A stretch of 64,000 bases of DNA, from contig NZ_MSIF01000002.1 of NCBI RefSeq assembly GCF_001921215.1, forward strand, positions 62,001-126,000, written 5' to 3'. Shown here in pieces: positions 33,939 to 43,404 of the stretch; positions within the stretch are counted from its first letter, which is position 1; every line of letters starts with the position of its first letter. The stretch comes from Actinophytocola xinjiangensis (GTDB lineage Bacteria > Actinomycetota > Actinomycetes > Mycobacteriales > Pseudonocardiaceae). The notes beneath the pieces are model-generated. The model had not been told where the DNA came from. It made no database searches and saw only the letters and a program-made list of their open reading frames with translations. The position numbers and the translations under genes are program-made.

Positions 33939-34613
33939 GTGCGGATACTGATCGTCGAGGACGAGGAGCCCCTGGCCGAGGCCGTGGCCAGGGGGCTGCG
34001 CCGAGAGGGCATGGCGGTGGACGTCGCCCTGGACGGCGACGAGGGACACGAGAAGGCCACGGTCACCCGGTATGACGTGGTCGTGCTCGATCGTGACCTG
34101 CCTGGCATGTCCGGTGACGAACTGTGCCGGGAGATCGTCGCGTCCGGGCAGCTGACCCGGGTGCTCATGCTGACCGCGTCCGGGTCGGTCGCCGACCGGG
34201 TCGAGGGACTGTCGCTCGGCGCCGACGACTACCTGGCCAAGCCGTTCGCGTTCGACGAGCTGGTTGCCCGGGTGCGGGCGCTGGCCAGGCGGTCCACCCC
34301 GGTCACGCCGCCGGTGCTGCGGGCCGGTGATCTGGAACTTGACCCCGCGCGGCGCACCGTGACCCGGTCGGGCGCACCGGTCGAGCTGACCCGCAAGGAG
34401 TTCGGCGTGTTGGAGGTGCTGCTCGCCGCGTCCGGGTCGGTGGTGAGCAGCGAGGAGCTCCTGGAGCGGGTCTGGGACGAGCACGCCGACCCGTTCACCA
34501 CAACCGTTCGAGTGACGGTGATGACGCTGCGTAAGAAGCTGGGTGAGCCGGGGATCATCGACACCGTCGTCGGGTCGGGGTACCGGGTGCCGGCCGCGGC
34601 CGCCGGCGCGTGA
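33939..34613 (+). CDS. OmpR-family response regulator
   Basis: A 224-residue two-component regulator. The receiver domain (1-115) has the acidic pair in VEDEEP, phospho-acceptor Asp in VVLDRDLPG (about residue 51), the Thr of MLTAS and Lys of AKPF. The C-terminal winged helix (about 125-220) has VELTRKEFGVLEVLL and RVTVMTLRKKLG. Its TGA overlaps the GTG start of the histidine kinase gene (GTGA). The stimulus and targets are unknown. This pair lies just downstream of dxs and is not part of the mycobacterial backbone. Confidence 0.92.
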   Translation: MRILIVEDEEPLAEAVARGLRREGMAVDVALDGDEGHEKATVTRYDVVVLDRDLPGMSGDELCREIVASGQLTRVLMLTASGSVADRVEGLSLGADDYLAKPFAFDELVARVRALARRSTPVTPPVLRAGDLELDPARRTVTRSGAPVELTRKEFGVLEVLLAASGSVVSSEELLERVWDEHADPFTTTVRVTVMTLRKKLGEPGIIDTVVGSGYRVPAAAAGA

Positions 34614-35737
34614 CCCACCCCCGGCGCGGTCCCGGCCTGCGCGCCAGGATCACGCTGCTCGCGACCGCGCTGGTCGCCCTGGTCTCGGTGCTGCTGCTGT
34701 GGCTGGCCTGGGCGCTGGCGTCCGGGGCGGTGACCGTGCCGTCGCTGCCGGCCGGGACGACCGTGCTGGTCGACGGGGTGCCGGTGAAGGCCGAGAAACT
34801 GGCCGAGGTCCTGCGTGACCAGGCACGGACCAGGGTGCTGGTCGCCGGCTCGATCGCGTTCGTGTGCGTGCTGGTCGCGACGGCGCTGCTGGCGTGGACG
34901 TTCACCGGCCGCATGCTCAAGCCGCTGCGTGACGTCACCGGGACCGCGCGCCGGCTGTCGGCCGAGTCGCTCGGTGAACGCATCGCACTGCGCGGCCCGC
35001 GCGACGAGGTCGCCGAGCTGGCCGACACGTTCGACGCGATGCTCGACCGGTTGCAGGCGACGTTCGCCGCCCAGCGCCAGTTCGTCGCGAATGCCTCACA
35101 CGAGCTAAGGACCCCACTTTCGGTTATTCGTACCGAACTCGACGTGACCCTCGCCGACCCGAACGCCGACGCCGACGAGCTGCGCCGCATGGCCGGCGTC
35201 GTGCGGGCGGCGACCCTGCGCGCCGGCCAACTGGTGGAGGCACTGCTCCTGCTGGCGAGGACCGACGGCATGGGGCTGGCCGTGGTGGAACCGGTCGACC
35301 TGGCCGCCGTGGTGGGTTCGGCGTGGCGCCCGCTCGGCCAGGACGCGGCCGGCCGGGGACTGTCGGTGACGTTCAACGACCTGCCGGCGCCGGTCAGGGG
35401 TGACCCGGCGCTGCTGGAGCGGGTGGCGGGCAACCTGCTGGAGAACGCCGTGCGGCACAACGTCGACGGCGGCTGGATCGAGGTGTGGACCGGCGCCGGG
35501 CCGGAGTGGTCGAGCCTGCGGGTGGCGTCGTCGGGAGCGGCGGTCGACCCGGAACGGGTGGACGAGCTGTTCGAGTCGTTCCGCCGGGGCGGGGTGGACC
35601 GGACGGCGCACACCGGGACCGGGCTGGGCCTGTCGATCGTGAAGGCGGTGGTGTTGGCGCACCGGGGAATGGTGGGCGCGGAGGCGGTCCCCGGTGGCGG
35701 GCTGACGGTGACCGTGCACCTGCCGGTCGCGCGCTGA
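34610..35737 (+). CDS. Sensor histidine kinase
   Basis: A 375-residue membrane kinase. TM1 (about 16-38) and TM2 (about 78-97) flank a short extracytoplasmic loop of about 40 residues. HAMP follows (GRMLKPLRDVTGTARRL), then HisKA with the phosphorylated His in ASHELRTPLSVI (about residue 164), and HATPase_c with the N box NLLENAVRHN and G box GTGLGLSIVKAV. It overlaps the response regulator by 4 nt, so the cognate pair is co-translated. The small sensor loop suggests membrane-proximal sensing; the ligand is unknown. Confidence 0.92.
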   Translation: MTHPRRGPGLRARITLLATALVALVSVLLLWLAWALASGAVTVPSLPAGTTVLVDGVPVKAEKLAEVLRDQARTRVLVAGSIAFVCVLVATALLAWTFTGRMLKPLRDVTGTARRLSAESLGERIALRGPRDEVAELADTFDAMLDRLQATFAAQRQFVANASHELRTPLSVIRTELDVTLADPNADADELRRMAGVVRAATLRAGQLVEALLLLARTDGMGLAVVEPVDLAAVVGSAWRPLGQDAAGRGLSVTFNDLPAPVRGDPALLERVAGNLLENAVRHNVDGGWIEVWTGAGPEWSSLRVASSGAAVDPERVDELFESFRRGGVDRTAHTGTGLGLSIVKAVVLAHRGMVGAEAVPGGGLTVTVHLPVAR

Positions 35738-35768
35738 CCTCGCCCCGCGCCGCCGGGCCGAGGGGTCG

Positions 35769-36569
35769 TTACCGCCAGGTGGCGGTGTCGGGGTCGATGC
35801 CGTTGGCGCGGGCGGACTCGTCGATGATCTGGCGGAACCAGGTGGCGAGACCGTCGGCCACGCCGTTGTAGTGGGCGGCGAAACCGGGGTCGGACTCGAA
35901 CAGGCGGCCCAGGCACACCTGCATCTGGCGGGTGAGCGGGAAGAAGTTCGAGAACAGCTCGCGGTGCCGGTCGACGAGGTCGTTCGCGGTGGGGGTGCCG
36001 GGGAGTGTGCCGGCGGTCAGGGCGGTGGCGAGGTCGGCCTGGAGAGCGTGCATCGCGTCGGCCAGGGACTGCCACTGGGGGCGGGTGCGGGCGGCGGAAC
36101 GCTCGGCGAACCGCGCCCACTGCGGGGTGTCGCCCCAGGCCACGCGGGCCAGGCGGGTGTGGTCGGGGTTCCAGTCCTTGCCGAAGGTCTCCCGCTGTTC
36201 CTCGGCGGTGAGCAGGATGCCGTGTTCGTGGGCCTCGGTCATCCGGCTGAGGCGCTCGTCGAGCCGGTGGAGGTCGTGGATGCGTTCGGCCAGGTGGGCC
36301 CGCTGTTCGCGGAGGGTGGCGGTGATCTCGGTGGTGGCGTCGTCGAGGACCGTGCGGATCGCGTCCAGGCCGAGTCCGGTTTCCCGGTAGGCGACCACCC
36401 GGTGCAGGCGGTCCAGGTCCGGTTCGGTGTAGAGGCGGTAGCCCGCCGGGCTGCGGCCCGACGGTGAGGCCAGGCCGATCTCGTCCCAGTGGTGGAGCGT
36501 GCGGACCGTCACGTTCACGAGATCGGCGGCGGCACCGACCGTCACGCCGCCGGTCTCGTGGTCAACCAT
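35769..36569 (-). CDS. MerR-family regulator with TipAS-type effector domain
   Basis: A 266-residue regulator. The MerR winged helix is GVTVGAAADLVNVTVRTLHH onward (residues 8-75), then a long coiled dimerisation helix (about 75-115), then a TipAS antibiotic-recognition domain (about 150-260) with ANDLVDRHRELFSNFFP and LGRLFESDPGFAAHYNGVA. TipAS domains bind peptide antibiotics or other hydrophobic ligands. ATG at 36569 is used; GTG at 36584 would overlap the VOC stop (GTGA) and is also possible. It is the last gene of the RNase D, DUF72, NACHT, VOC, MerR directon. Confidence 0.87.
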   Translation of the reverse strand: MVDHETGGVTVGAAADLVNVTVRTLHHWDEIGLASPSGRSPAGYRLYTEPDLDRLHRVVAYRETGLGLDAIRTVLDDATTEITATLREQRAHLAERIHDLHRLDERLSRMTEAHEHGILLTAEEQRETFGKDWNPDHTRLARVAWGDTPQWARFAERSAARTRPQWQSLADAMHALQADLATALTAGTLPGTPTANDLVDRHRELFSNFFPLTRQMQVCLGRLFESDPGFAAHYNGVADGLATWFRQIIDESARANGIDPDTATWR

Positions 36570-36580
36570 GAACACCAGTA

Positions 36581-37081
36581 TCACTGCGCCGGGGCCGAGA
36601 TCCCGACCGAGGTGAGGTACTGCCCTTCGGCGCTGTCGGGGTCGAAGACCCGGGCCGCGGTGAGCACCACGCGCACGCCCTCCGGGGTGGTCACCTCGAC
36701 GTCACGGGTGTTCCACGGGGTGTCCCGCGGTTCGGTGACGTTCTCCGGGGCGAGCGCACGGCACGCCGAGGCGAGGGAGTCGAGCTGGTTGAGGACGATC
36801 GCGAAGCTGACACTCATTCCGGAGGTACTGATCGTCCCTGGCACGAGGAGCACGTCCTGGAACGCCCACCGGCGCAGGTGCACCACCCTGCCGGGGATGC
36901 TGAACAGTTCGATGAAGCCGAAACCCTTGGTCCAGAACTCGATCGACGCGTCCAGGTCGGGCGTGGGGATCGTCACGAACATCGGCATCCCGTAGATCCC
37001 CCGGAACGGTTCGGGGGCGACGGCGTCCGGACCCGGCGCGGGGACGGGGCTCGTCTCGAAGGCGTCGTAGAAGTCGTTCAT
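36581..37081 (-). CDS. VOC-superfamily (glyoxalase/bleomycin-resistance-like) protein
   Basis: A 166-residue protein with one vicinal-oxygen-chelate module pair: MPMFVTIPTPDLDASIEFWT begins the first beta-alpha-beta unit, and the second covers VSFAIVLNQLDSLASACRAL to TTPEGVRVVLT. Metal ligands are not obvious; it may bind a ligand rather than catalyse. It is immediately upstream of, and nearly overlapping, the TipAS-MerR gene. A VOC protein beside a drug-sensing regulator suggests sequestration or modification of a small molecule (inference). Confidence 0.82.
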   Translation of the reverse strand: MNDFYDAFETSPVPAPGPDAVAPEPFRGIYGMPMFVTIPTPDLDASIEFWTKGFGFIELFSIPGRVVHLRRWAFQDVLLVPGTISTSGMSVSFAIVLNQLDSLASACRALAPENVTEPRDTPWNTRDVEVTTPEGVRVVLTAARVFDPDSAEGQYLTSVGISAPAQ

Positions 37082-37115
37082 GGGAACCACTCTCGGGCCT
37101 CACGTCGCGTGAGGG

Positions 37116-39032
37116 TCAACCTCGGGGTTTGTCCCACTGGGCGGCGAGGTGGTCCTGGAGGGTGGCGTGGCGGAACTGGTAGACCGGGCCGGCGGTGCGC
37201 AGGATCTGCCGTTTCCTGGCGTCCTCCAGGAAACGGACCAGACGCAGCGGGGTGCGCTCGGTGAGGGTCAGCTGGGCCTGGGCGGCGAGGACGGGCCAGG
37301 TCGTGGTGCTGGTGGGCCAGATCCACACCGCACCGGCCAGGCCGCCGAGGGCGGCGATGGCCAGGACGGTGAGCGGGGGGACGGCGAACTGGGAGGCGAA
37401 ACCCAGGCCGATCACGAACGCGCCGAGGGCGGCCACGGCGGTGAACGCGACGCCGGTTCTGGCGTCCCGGCGCCAGGAGCGCACCGGGTCCAGGGCGGAG
37501 CTTTTCTCCTGGGTGCCGCTGAACAGGGATGCGCCCAAGCCCAGGGCCAGCCACACCACCACGCCCGTCGCGAGCCAGCCGAGGGGGCCGGGGAGGGCCG
37601 AGTCGAGCAGGGTGAGGACCAGGGCCACGGCGAAACCGGTGGGTAAGGCGGTCAGCAGCGCCGTGGGGCGCAGGGGGGTCGTCCACCAGTTCTTCGGGAT
37701 GCGTTTGGGGGAGGCGGGCCGGCGGATGGTCATGTAGGCGCAGAGGTAGCCCACCACCAGTCCGACCGGCAGGCCGGTGAGGACGGGCTCTCCGGAGGCC
37801 AGCCGGTAGGAAAGGCCGAGCAGGCCGCCCACCAGGACGGCGACCACCGCCACGACGACGTGTCCGCGCAGGATCAGGCCAAGCGGCCTGTCTGTCCACT
37901 GTGGAACATGCCACCAGGCGAGGTCGCGGGTGGATCGCTGGTTGAGCTGGTGGGCCAGGTAGGTGAGGGTCCTGCGGGCGGTGCCCGGGGAGTACGGGAG
38001 GCGTTCGGGGCCCTCGGCGTAGGCCGCGTCGAGGGAGCGGTCGAGCAGGTGGGTCTCGATCTGCGTGGCCTTGCGGAAACGTTTGCCGTCCAGGAGTTCG
38101 TCGACCGGGCCGGCCGGCGGATAGGCGTCTCGGAGCAGGGTGAGCAGGAACGGGTTGCGCAGGGTGCGGGTGAGCGGGCCGGCGGGGTGGGTGCGCAGGT
38201 GATCGGCGACCGCCCGCCAGGCGGGCGGCGGCTCGGTGAAACGGCCCAGGAGATGGTCGGCGGCGGTCTCGGGGTCCAGTGGGCGGAGCTCGACGGTGAC
38301 CGCGCCGGCCAGGGCGAGGCTGGCCGTGGTCAGCTCGGGGGGCCGACTGAGCAGTACCACGCGGAACGTCGCCTGGCGGCTCAGTTCGCGTAACACCTGG
38401 GGGCGTAAGGATTCCTCCAGCTCGTCGAAGCCGTCGAGGAACACCGCGAGCCGGGGGACCAGGTCTGCCGCGCCCCGGGCGAGGCCGGGGGTCTCGGCGA
38501 TCTTGCCGGCCAGCCAGTCCCTGGCCGACGTGGCGGCCGGATTCCAGCCGTGCGGCGTGACCAGCAACGGCACCGGGTCGCTGGCGGTGCGCCGCTTGAG
38601 GGCCTCCACCAGCAGCAGAATGCCGGCGGCGGTCTTGCCGGCGCCCGGTCCGCCGGTGATCACCAACCGGTTCGATGGCAGGGCGGCGTACAGACGGTGC
38701 AGGTCACCGAGGTCCCCCCGGTCGGCGCCGGCGCGCCAGTGGATCGGCAACGGCGTGGTCAGATCCCGTTCCACCACGGCCTTCTCCCAGGTGTCGAGCA
38801 TCGACAAGGCCAGAGTGTCCAGACGATCCGCCAGCGGCGGCAACGGATCGCGGCCGTGCCACCGGAGGGCCTCGCTGATCAACGCGATGAGCACTCCCAG
38901 CACGGTCAACGCCGTCTGGGCGAACCCGACGGCGGTGGTCTGCTCGGCGGGATCGAGCGTGGTCAACCGCACCAGCACCCACACCGAGCCACCGGCGAAC
39001 ACCACGATGCCCACGACCGTCAACCAGCGCAC
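37116..39032 (-). CDS. Membrane NACHT-domain NTPase
   Basis: A 638-residue STAND-class protein. Two N-terminal helices (about 5-22 and 38-53) are followed by a NACHT NTPase domain with Walker A GGPGAGKT (127-134) and Walker B LAVFLDGFDEL (195-205), a sensor region near LLSRPPE, and RNPFLLTLL downstream. From about residue 395 to 590 there are some six to eight hydrophobic helices, and the C-terminus ends soluble with YQFRHATLQDHLAAQW, a motif commonly closing NACHT modules. No repeat sensor domain is visible. Bacterial NACHT proteins include anti-phage effectors, but membrane forms are mostly uncharacterised. It follows the DUF72 gene by 18 bp. Confidence 0.85.
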   Translation of the reverse strand: MRWLTVVGIVVFAGGSVWVLVRLTTLDPAEQTTAVGFAQTALTVLGVLIALISEALRWHGRDPLPPLADRLDTLALSMLDTWEKAVVERDLTTPLPIHWRAGADRGDLGDLHRLYAALPSNRLVITGGPGAGKTAAGILLLVEALKRRTASDPVPLLVTPHGWNPAATSARDWLAGKIAETPGLARGAADLVPRLAVFLDGFDELEESLRPQVLRELSRQATFRVVLLSRPPELTTASLALAGAVTVELRPLDPETAADHLLGRFTEPPPAWRAVADHLRTHPAGPLTRTLRNPFLLTLLRDAYPPAGPVDELLDGKRFRKATQIETHLLDRSLDAAYAEGPERLPYSPGTARRTLTYLAHQLNQRSTRDLAWWHVPQWTDRPLGLILRGHVVVAVVAVLVGGLLGLSYRLASGEPVLTGLPVGLVVGYLCAYMTIRRPASPKRIPKNWWTTPLRPTALLTALPTGFAVALVLTLLDSALPGPLGWLATGVVVWLALGLGASLFSGTQEKSSALDPVRSWRRDARTGVAFTAVAALGAFVIGLGFASQFAVPPLTVLAIAALGGLAGAVWIWPTSTTTWPVLAAQAQLTLTERTPLRLVRFLEDARKRQILRTAGPVYQFRHATLQDHLAAQWDKPRG

Positions 39033-39050
39033 GGCCCTGATTCTGCCGAA

Positions 39051-39875
39051 TCAGGGCGGCCAGGGGAGGTCAAGTCGACGACTCAGTGCCAGCGCGTCGG
39101 CGGGCGCGCGGACCTTCGCGTCGTTGTCGAAGTACACGTGGACGTCCAGGCCCTCGTCGGTCCAGCCGCGGATCCGGGCGGCCCACTCGTCCAGTGCCCG
39201 GTCGGTGTACCCGCTGGCGTACAGCTCGGTACTGCCGTGCAGGCGGGCATAGACGACGTCGCTCGTCACGTGGTCCAGCGACGGCCAGTCGGCGGCCGCG
39301 TCGGCCAGGACCAGGGCGATGTCGTGGGCGCGCAACAGGTCGGGCAGGCCGGGGTCGGTGAAGCTGGGGTGGCGGACCTCCAGCGCGTGCCGCAGCGGCA
39401 TGTCCACCTCGGCGGTGGTCAGCGCCCGGTCCTCGACGCGTTCGTCGTGGTGGGTGGCCAGGGCGGCGGCCTCGGTCGTGGTGCGGGGCAGGGTGGCGAG
39501 GAAACCCGCCAGGGTGTCGGGGTCGTAGGGCAGGTTCGGGGGCAGCTGCCAGAGGATCGGGCCCAGCTTCTCGCCCAGGGCGAGCACACCGGAGGCGAGG
39601 AAGTTCGCCAGGGGAGCCGAGGTGTCGCGCAACCGTTTGAGGTGGGTGATGAACCGGCTGCCCTTGACGGCGAACAGAAAGCCCGCAGGTGTCTGCTCGC
39701 GCCACGACCGGTAGCTCGCCGGGCGTTGCAGGGCGTAGAAGCTGCCGTTGATCTCCACCGAGTTGAGCCGGCCGGACAGGTACTCCAGCTCGCGGCGGTG
39801 CGCCAGGCCCGGCGGGTAGAACGCGCCGCGCCACGGCGGGTACACCCAGCCCGACGTGCCGACGCGGACGGCCAC
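39051..39875 (-). CDS. DUF72 family protein
   Basis: A 274-residue TIM-barrel-like DUF72 protein. It has the N-terminal VGTSGWVYPPWRGAFYP, the SVEINGSFYALQRPASY motif, FLFAVKGSRFITH, and a C-terminal VYFDNDAKVRAPADAL. The biochemical role is unknown, though the family is often linked to nucleic-acid metabolism. The GTG start has GAGG four nucleotides upstream and lies 6 bp after the RNase D stop, so it is co-transcribed with it. Confidence 0.9.
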   Translation of the reverse strand: MAVRVGTSGWVYPPWRGAFYPPGLAHRRELEYLSGRLNSVEINGSFYALQRPASYRSWREQTPAGFLFAVKGSRFITHLKRLRDTSAPLANFLASGVLALGEKLGPILWQLPPNLPYDPDTLAGFLATLPRTTTEAAALATHHDERVEDRALTTAEVDMPLRHALEVRHPSFTDPGLPDLLRAHDIALVLADAAADWPSLDHVTSDVVYARLHGSTELYASGYTDRALDEWAARIRGWTDEGLDVHVYFDNDAKVRAPADALALSRRLDLPWPP

Positions 39876-39881
39876 CGAGCC

Positions 39882-41135
39882 TCAGCTGGTGCCGTCGAGC
39901 GCCGTGGACAGTGCCGTCGACAGCGTCTGGGCGGTCAGCGCGATCTGCCACTCCCGCGCCCCGCCGGAGCGCAGCGCCTCGGCCACCGAGTCCTCGTTCA
40001 GCGTCTCCGGCGGACGCCAGCAGGTGCGGCGGACCAGGTCGGGCTGGAGCAGGTTCTCGATCGGCAGGCGGTTGGCCTCGGCGACGGTCGTCAGCGCGGC
40101 CCTGGCCGCCGACAGCCGCGCCGCGGCGGCCGGGTCGCGGTCGGCCCAGCGGTTGGGCGGCGGCGGGCCGTCGTGCGGCGGTGACGGGTCGGGCAGTTCC
40201 GCGCGGGGCAGCGCCGCGGCGGCGCGCAGGGCGCGTAGCCAGGTGTCGGCGATCCGCCGCTGCGAGCGACCCTTGAAGACCGGCAGCTTCAACAGGTCGG
40301 TCTCGTTGTCGGGGGCGGCCACGGCCGCCTCGACGATCGAACTGTCCGGCAGGACCCGGCCGGGGGCGATGTCGCGTTGCCTGGCCAGGGCGTCACGGGT
40401 CTCCCACAGCGCCCGCACCGACGCCAGACCACGCGGGGAACGCACCCGGTGGATGCCCGAGGTGCGGCGCCACGGTTCGGCGCGTGGCGGCGGTGGCGGG
40501 GCCACCCGCAGCGCCTCGAACTCCTCCAGCGCCCACTCCAGCTTGCCCTGGGAGTCGAGTTCGGCCTCCAGCGCGTCACGCAGCGGCACCAGCAGTTCGA
40601 CGTCCAGGGCGGCGTAGTCCAGCCAGTCCTGGGGCAGCGGCCGGCGTGACCAGTCGGCGGCGCCGTGGCCCTTCTCCAGGCGGTAGCCCAGCAGCAGTTC
40701 GACCAGCGTGCCGAGGGCGACGCGTTCGTAGCCGGCCAGTCGTCCGGCCAGTTCGGTGTCGAACAGGCGCGCCGGTGCCAGGCCCAGCTCGGCCAGGCAC
40801 GGCAGGTCCTGGGAGGCGGCGTGCAGTACCCACTCGGTGTCGCCGAGAGCGGCGATCAGCGGGTCGATCCGGTCGTTGAGCGCCACCGGGTCGACCAGGA
40901 CGGTGCCGGCGCCCTCACGGCGGACCTGCACGAGGTAGGCGCGCTGGGAGTAGCGATAACCCGACGCCCGCTCGGTGTCGACCGCGATCGGCCCTCGCCC
41001 AGCGGCCAGCGCGTCCGAGGCAGCTCGTAACGCCTCGTCCGTCTCGACCACATCCGGGGTGCCCTCCGCTGGCTGGGCCAGCAGCACCGGCTCCGGTTGG
41101 GTCTCCTCGTCTGTTCCCGTCCCCGATTCGCCCAC
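39882..41135 (-). CDS. Ribonuclease D-like 3'-5' exonuclease (DEDDy) with HRDC domain
   Basis: A 417-residue exoribonuclease trimming 3' ends of structured RNA. The DEDDy residues are visible in IAVDTERASG (Exo I), VLHAASQDLPCL (Exo II) and LDYAALDVELLVPL (Exo III Tyr and Asp), with DTELAG between. An HRDC nucleic-acid domain spans about residues 225-305 (RALWETRDALARQRDIAPGR). The C-terminal 100 residues carry a second HRDC-like helical region. Equivalent to Rv2681; it starts the minus-strand directon running to the TipAS regulator. Confidence 0.92.
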   Translation of the reverse strand: MGESGTGTDEETQPEPVLLAQPAEGTPDVVETDEALRAASDALAAGRGPIAVDTERASGYRYSQRAYLVQVRREGAGTVLVDPVALNDRIDPLIAALGDTEWVLHAASQDLPCLAELGLAPARLFDTELAGRLAGYERVALGTLVELLLGYRLEKGHGAADWSRRPLPQDWLDYAALDVELLVPLRDALEAELDSQGKLEWALEEFEALRVAPPPPPRAEPWRRTSGIHRVRSPRGLASVRALWETRDALARQRDIAPGRVLPDSSIVEAAVAAPDNETDLLKLPVFKGRSQRRIADTWLRALRAAAALPRAELPDPSPPHDGPPPPNRWADRDPAAAARLSAARAALTTVAEANRLPIENLLQPDLVRRTCWRPPETLNEDSVAEALRSGGAREWQIALTAQTLSTALSTALDGTS

Positions 41136-41278
41136 GGCGGATGACCATACGGGACGACGGAACGAGACGTACGCCTAACGTGGCGTTATGGGATCGAGAC
41201 GGGTCGGAACAGGGGTCCGAACACCGGCGGATCGGGGAGCGCACTGTGCCCCGCGCCCCGATCCGCCGCATGCTCGAT

Positions 41279-41995
41279 TCAGCGGATCACACCGGCCCGC
41301 ATGGCCAGCGCGACCATCTGTGCCCGGTCGCCGGTGCCCAACTTCCGGCCGATCCTGGAGAGGTGGCTCTTGACCGTCAGTGCTGACAGGTTGAGCCCCT
41401 CCCCGATCTCTTTGTTGGACTGACCGTCCGCGACCAGCTGGAGCACCTCGACCTCGCGAGCCGACAGCTCGCGTGGGGTGTTGTCGGTGCCAGGGACCCG
41501 CGTGCCCGTGGCGAGGATCGGAGCGACGCTCGGGTCGGCGTAGACGCCGCCTTCGAGCACGCGCCGGACCCCGTCGGTCACGACCACCGGCGAGGCCGAC
41601 TTCAGCAGGTAGGCCTGGGCCCCTGCCTGGAAGGCCGAACGCACGGCGTACGGGTCGTCTGACGACGCCAGCACCACGATCCGCGGCCAGCCATGGCTGC
41701 GGAGCTCGGTGACCAGTTCAATTCCACTGCCGTCCGGCAGACCGAGATCGAGTATCGCGAGATCGCATGGCCCGGTGGCCAGCGCTCGCGCCCTCGCTTC
41801 GGCCACCGTGGCAGCCTCGTGGACGGTGCCCGCACCCATCTGGGTCAACCGGGCAGCTATCGCCTCCCTCAACAACGGATGGTCATCGACCACCAGCACC
41901 GAGAACAGCTCTTCCCGCGGGTGCGGGACCATGTTCGCCGGCAAGACGCCGGCTGGCGTGGTTCGAACGGCCTGACCTAAGCCGACGGCAGCCAC
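41279..41995 (-). CDS. Orphan NarL/FixJ-family response regulator
   Basis: A 238-residue regulator. The receiver domain (about 32-150) has the acidic pair VVDDHP, phospho-acceptor Asp83 in AILDLGLPDGSG, and Lys of YLLKSAS. A LuxR-type helix-turn-helix (about 172-235) follows, with LSAREVEVLQLVADGQSNKE and LTVKSHLSRIGRKLG. No histidine kinase is adjacent. The GTG start gives a 30-residue N-terminal extension; internal ATG (residue 22, MVPHPREELF) is an alternative. The 248-bp region upstream shows only weak dyads. Confidence 0.88.
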   Translation of the reverse strand: MAAVGLGQAVRTTPAGVLPANMVPHPREELFSVLVVDDHPLLREAIAARLTQMGAGTVHEAATVAEARARALATGPCDLAILDLGLPDGSGIELVTELRSHGWPRIVVLASSDDPYAVRSAFQAGAQAYLLKSASPVVVTDGVRRVLEGGVYADPSVAPILATGTRVPGTDNTPRELSAREVEVLQLVADGQSNKEIGEGLNLSALTVKSHLSRIGRKLGTGDRAQMVALAMRAGVIR

Positions 41996-42243
41996 GTCAC
42001 TACCTCCCTGGAGTCGGTCGTGCCCCCCGACCTACACCGGGACCTTCGGCCAAACAGCCGCGCCGCCATTGGACCGAAAGTGGTGTCGACGTCCGCAGCC
42101 TAGCCCCCCAAGCGGGTTAGCGGGATGATCAATTCGTTATCTATCCAATCGAGACATCACTCAGGCGTGCGGATGTAACACGATCGGGTGACTCTTGGTT
42201 TGTGACGTAACGCATCAGAGTCGGCACACGATGAAACGGAGTC

Positions 42244-43404
42244 GTGGTTGTGGAGAACGCCAACACCTCGCGCGCCCGGGCCCTGCTCGGCACCACCCCG
42301 CTGGTCGACGGGCACAACGACCTCCCCTGGGCGCTGCGCTCCTTCCCCGGCGCCGACGCCTCGCGCGCGGACGGGTTCGGCGTCGACCTGACCCAGCACC
42401 AGCCCACCCTGCACACCGACCTGCCGCGACTGCGCGCCGGCGGCGTCGGCCTGCAGTTCTGGTCGGTGTACGTGCCGTGCCGGCTGACCGGCGACGCCGC
42501 CGTGACCGCCGTGGTCGAACAGGCCGAGCTGGTGCACACGCTCGCCGCCCGCTACTCCGACGACCTGCGGATCGTGTCCACCGCGGCGCAGGCCCGCGCG
42601 GCGTTCGCCGACGGCCGGATCGCCTCGATGCTCGGCGCCGAGGGCGGCCACTGCATCAACGGCTCCCTCGGTGTGCTGCGCGCGCTGTACCGGCTGGGCG
42701 TGCGATACCTGACGCTGACCCACAACGAGAACGTGCCGTGGGCCGACTCGGCCACCGACGAACCAGCCCACGGCGGACTGACCGACTTCGGCCGCGAGGT
42801 CGTCGCCGAGATGAACCGGATCGGCATGCTCGTCGACCTCTCGCACGTCGCCCCGACCACCATGCGCGACGCGCTGGACGTGAGCACCGCGCCGGTGATC
42901 TTCAGCCACTCCTCGTGCCGGGCGGTCACCGACCACCCGCGCAACGTCCCCGACGACGTGCTGGCCCGGCTGGCCGGCAACGGCGGCGTGTGCATGGTGA
43001 CCTTCGTGCCCTCCTTCGTGTCCGACGCGCTGGTCGCCTGGGACAAGGGCCTGCAGGCCGCGATGGCCGGGGCCGGCGCCGACCACCGGGACCTCGACCA
43101 GCGCAACCGGTTCGCCGAAACCTGGGACGGGCCGCCGATGCCGACGGTGGGCATCGACGCGGTGGTCGAACACGTCGAGCACGCCCGCGAGGTGGCCGGC
43201 ATCGACCACATCGGTCTCGGCGGTGACTACGACGGGGTGACCTCGCTGCCCGAGGGGCTGGAGGACGTGAGCCGCTACCCCGCGCTGTTCGCGGCGCTGC
43301 TGGACCGGGGGTGGAGCGAGCGGGACTGCGCCAAGCTCGCCGGTGAGAACGTGCTGCGTGCGCTGGCCGGTGCCGAGGAGGTCGCCGCGTCTCAGCCGTT
43401 GTGA
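42244..43404 (+). CDS. Membrane dipeptidase (peptidase M19, renal dipeptidase family)
   Basis: A 386-residue Zn-dependent dipeptidase with TIM-barrel fold. Metal ligands are visible: VDGHNDLPW (His24, Asp26), the bridging Glu in [10 protein letters not shown] (near residue 136), and His in [20 protein letters not shown] carries the C-terminal conserved Asp. There is no signal peptide, so it is cytosolic despite the family name. It cleaves dipeptides, sometimes with D-residues. GTG at 42244 is used; GTG at 42250 is nearly equivalent. Its 3' end overlaps the convergent DUF3000 gene by 13 bp. Confidence 0.9.
   Translation: MVVENANTSRARALLGTTPLVDGHNDLPWALRSFPGADASRADGFGVDLTQHQPTLHTDLPRLRAGGVGLQFWSVYVPCRLTGDAAVTAVVEQAELVHTLAARYSDDLRIVSTAAQARAAFADGRIASMLGAEGGHCINGSLGVLRALYRLGVRYLTLTHNENVPWADSATDEPAHGGLTDFGREVVAEMNRIGMLVDLSHVAPTTMRDALDVSTAPVIFSHSSCRAVTDHPRNVPDDVLARLAGNGGVCMVTFVPSFVSDALVAWDKGLQAAMAGAGADHRDLDQRNRFAETWDGPPMPTVGIDAVVEHVEHAREVAGIDHIGLGGDYDGVTSLPEGLEDVSRYPALFAALLDRGWSERDCAKLAGENVLRALAGAEEVAASQPL

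Noticed and set aside
33939-39875. Genomic island with mobility genes
   Set aside because: The block is an insertion relative to mycobacteria, but no integrase, transposase, tRNA target or flanking direct repeats were found.
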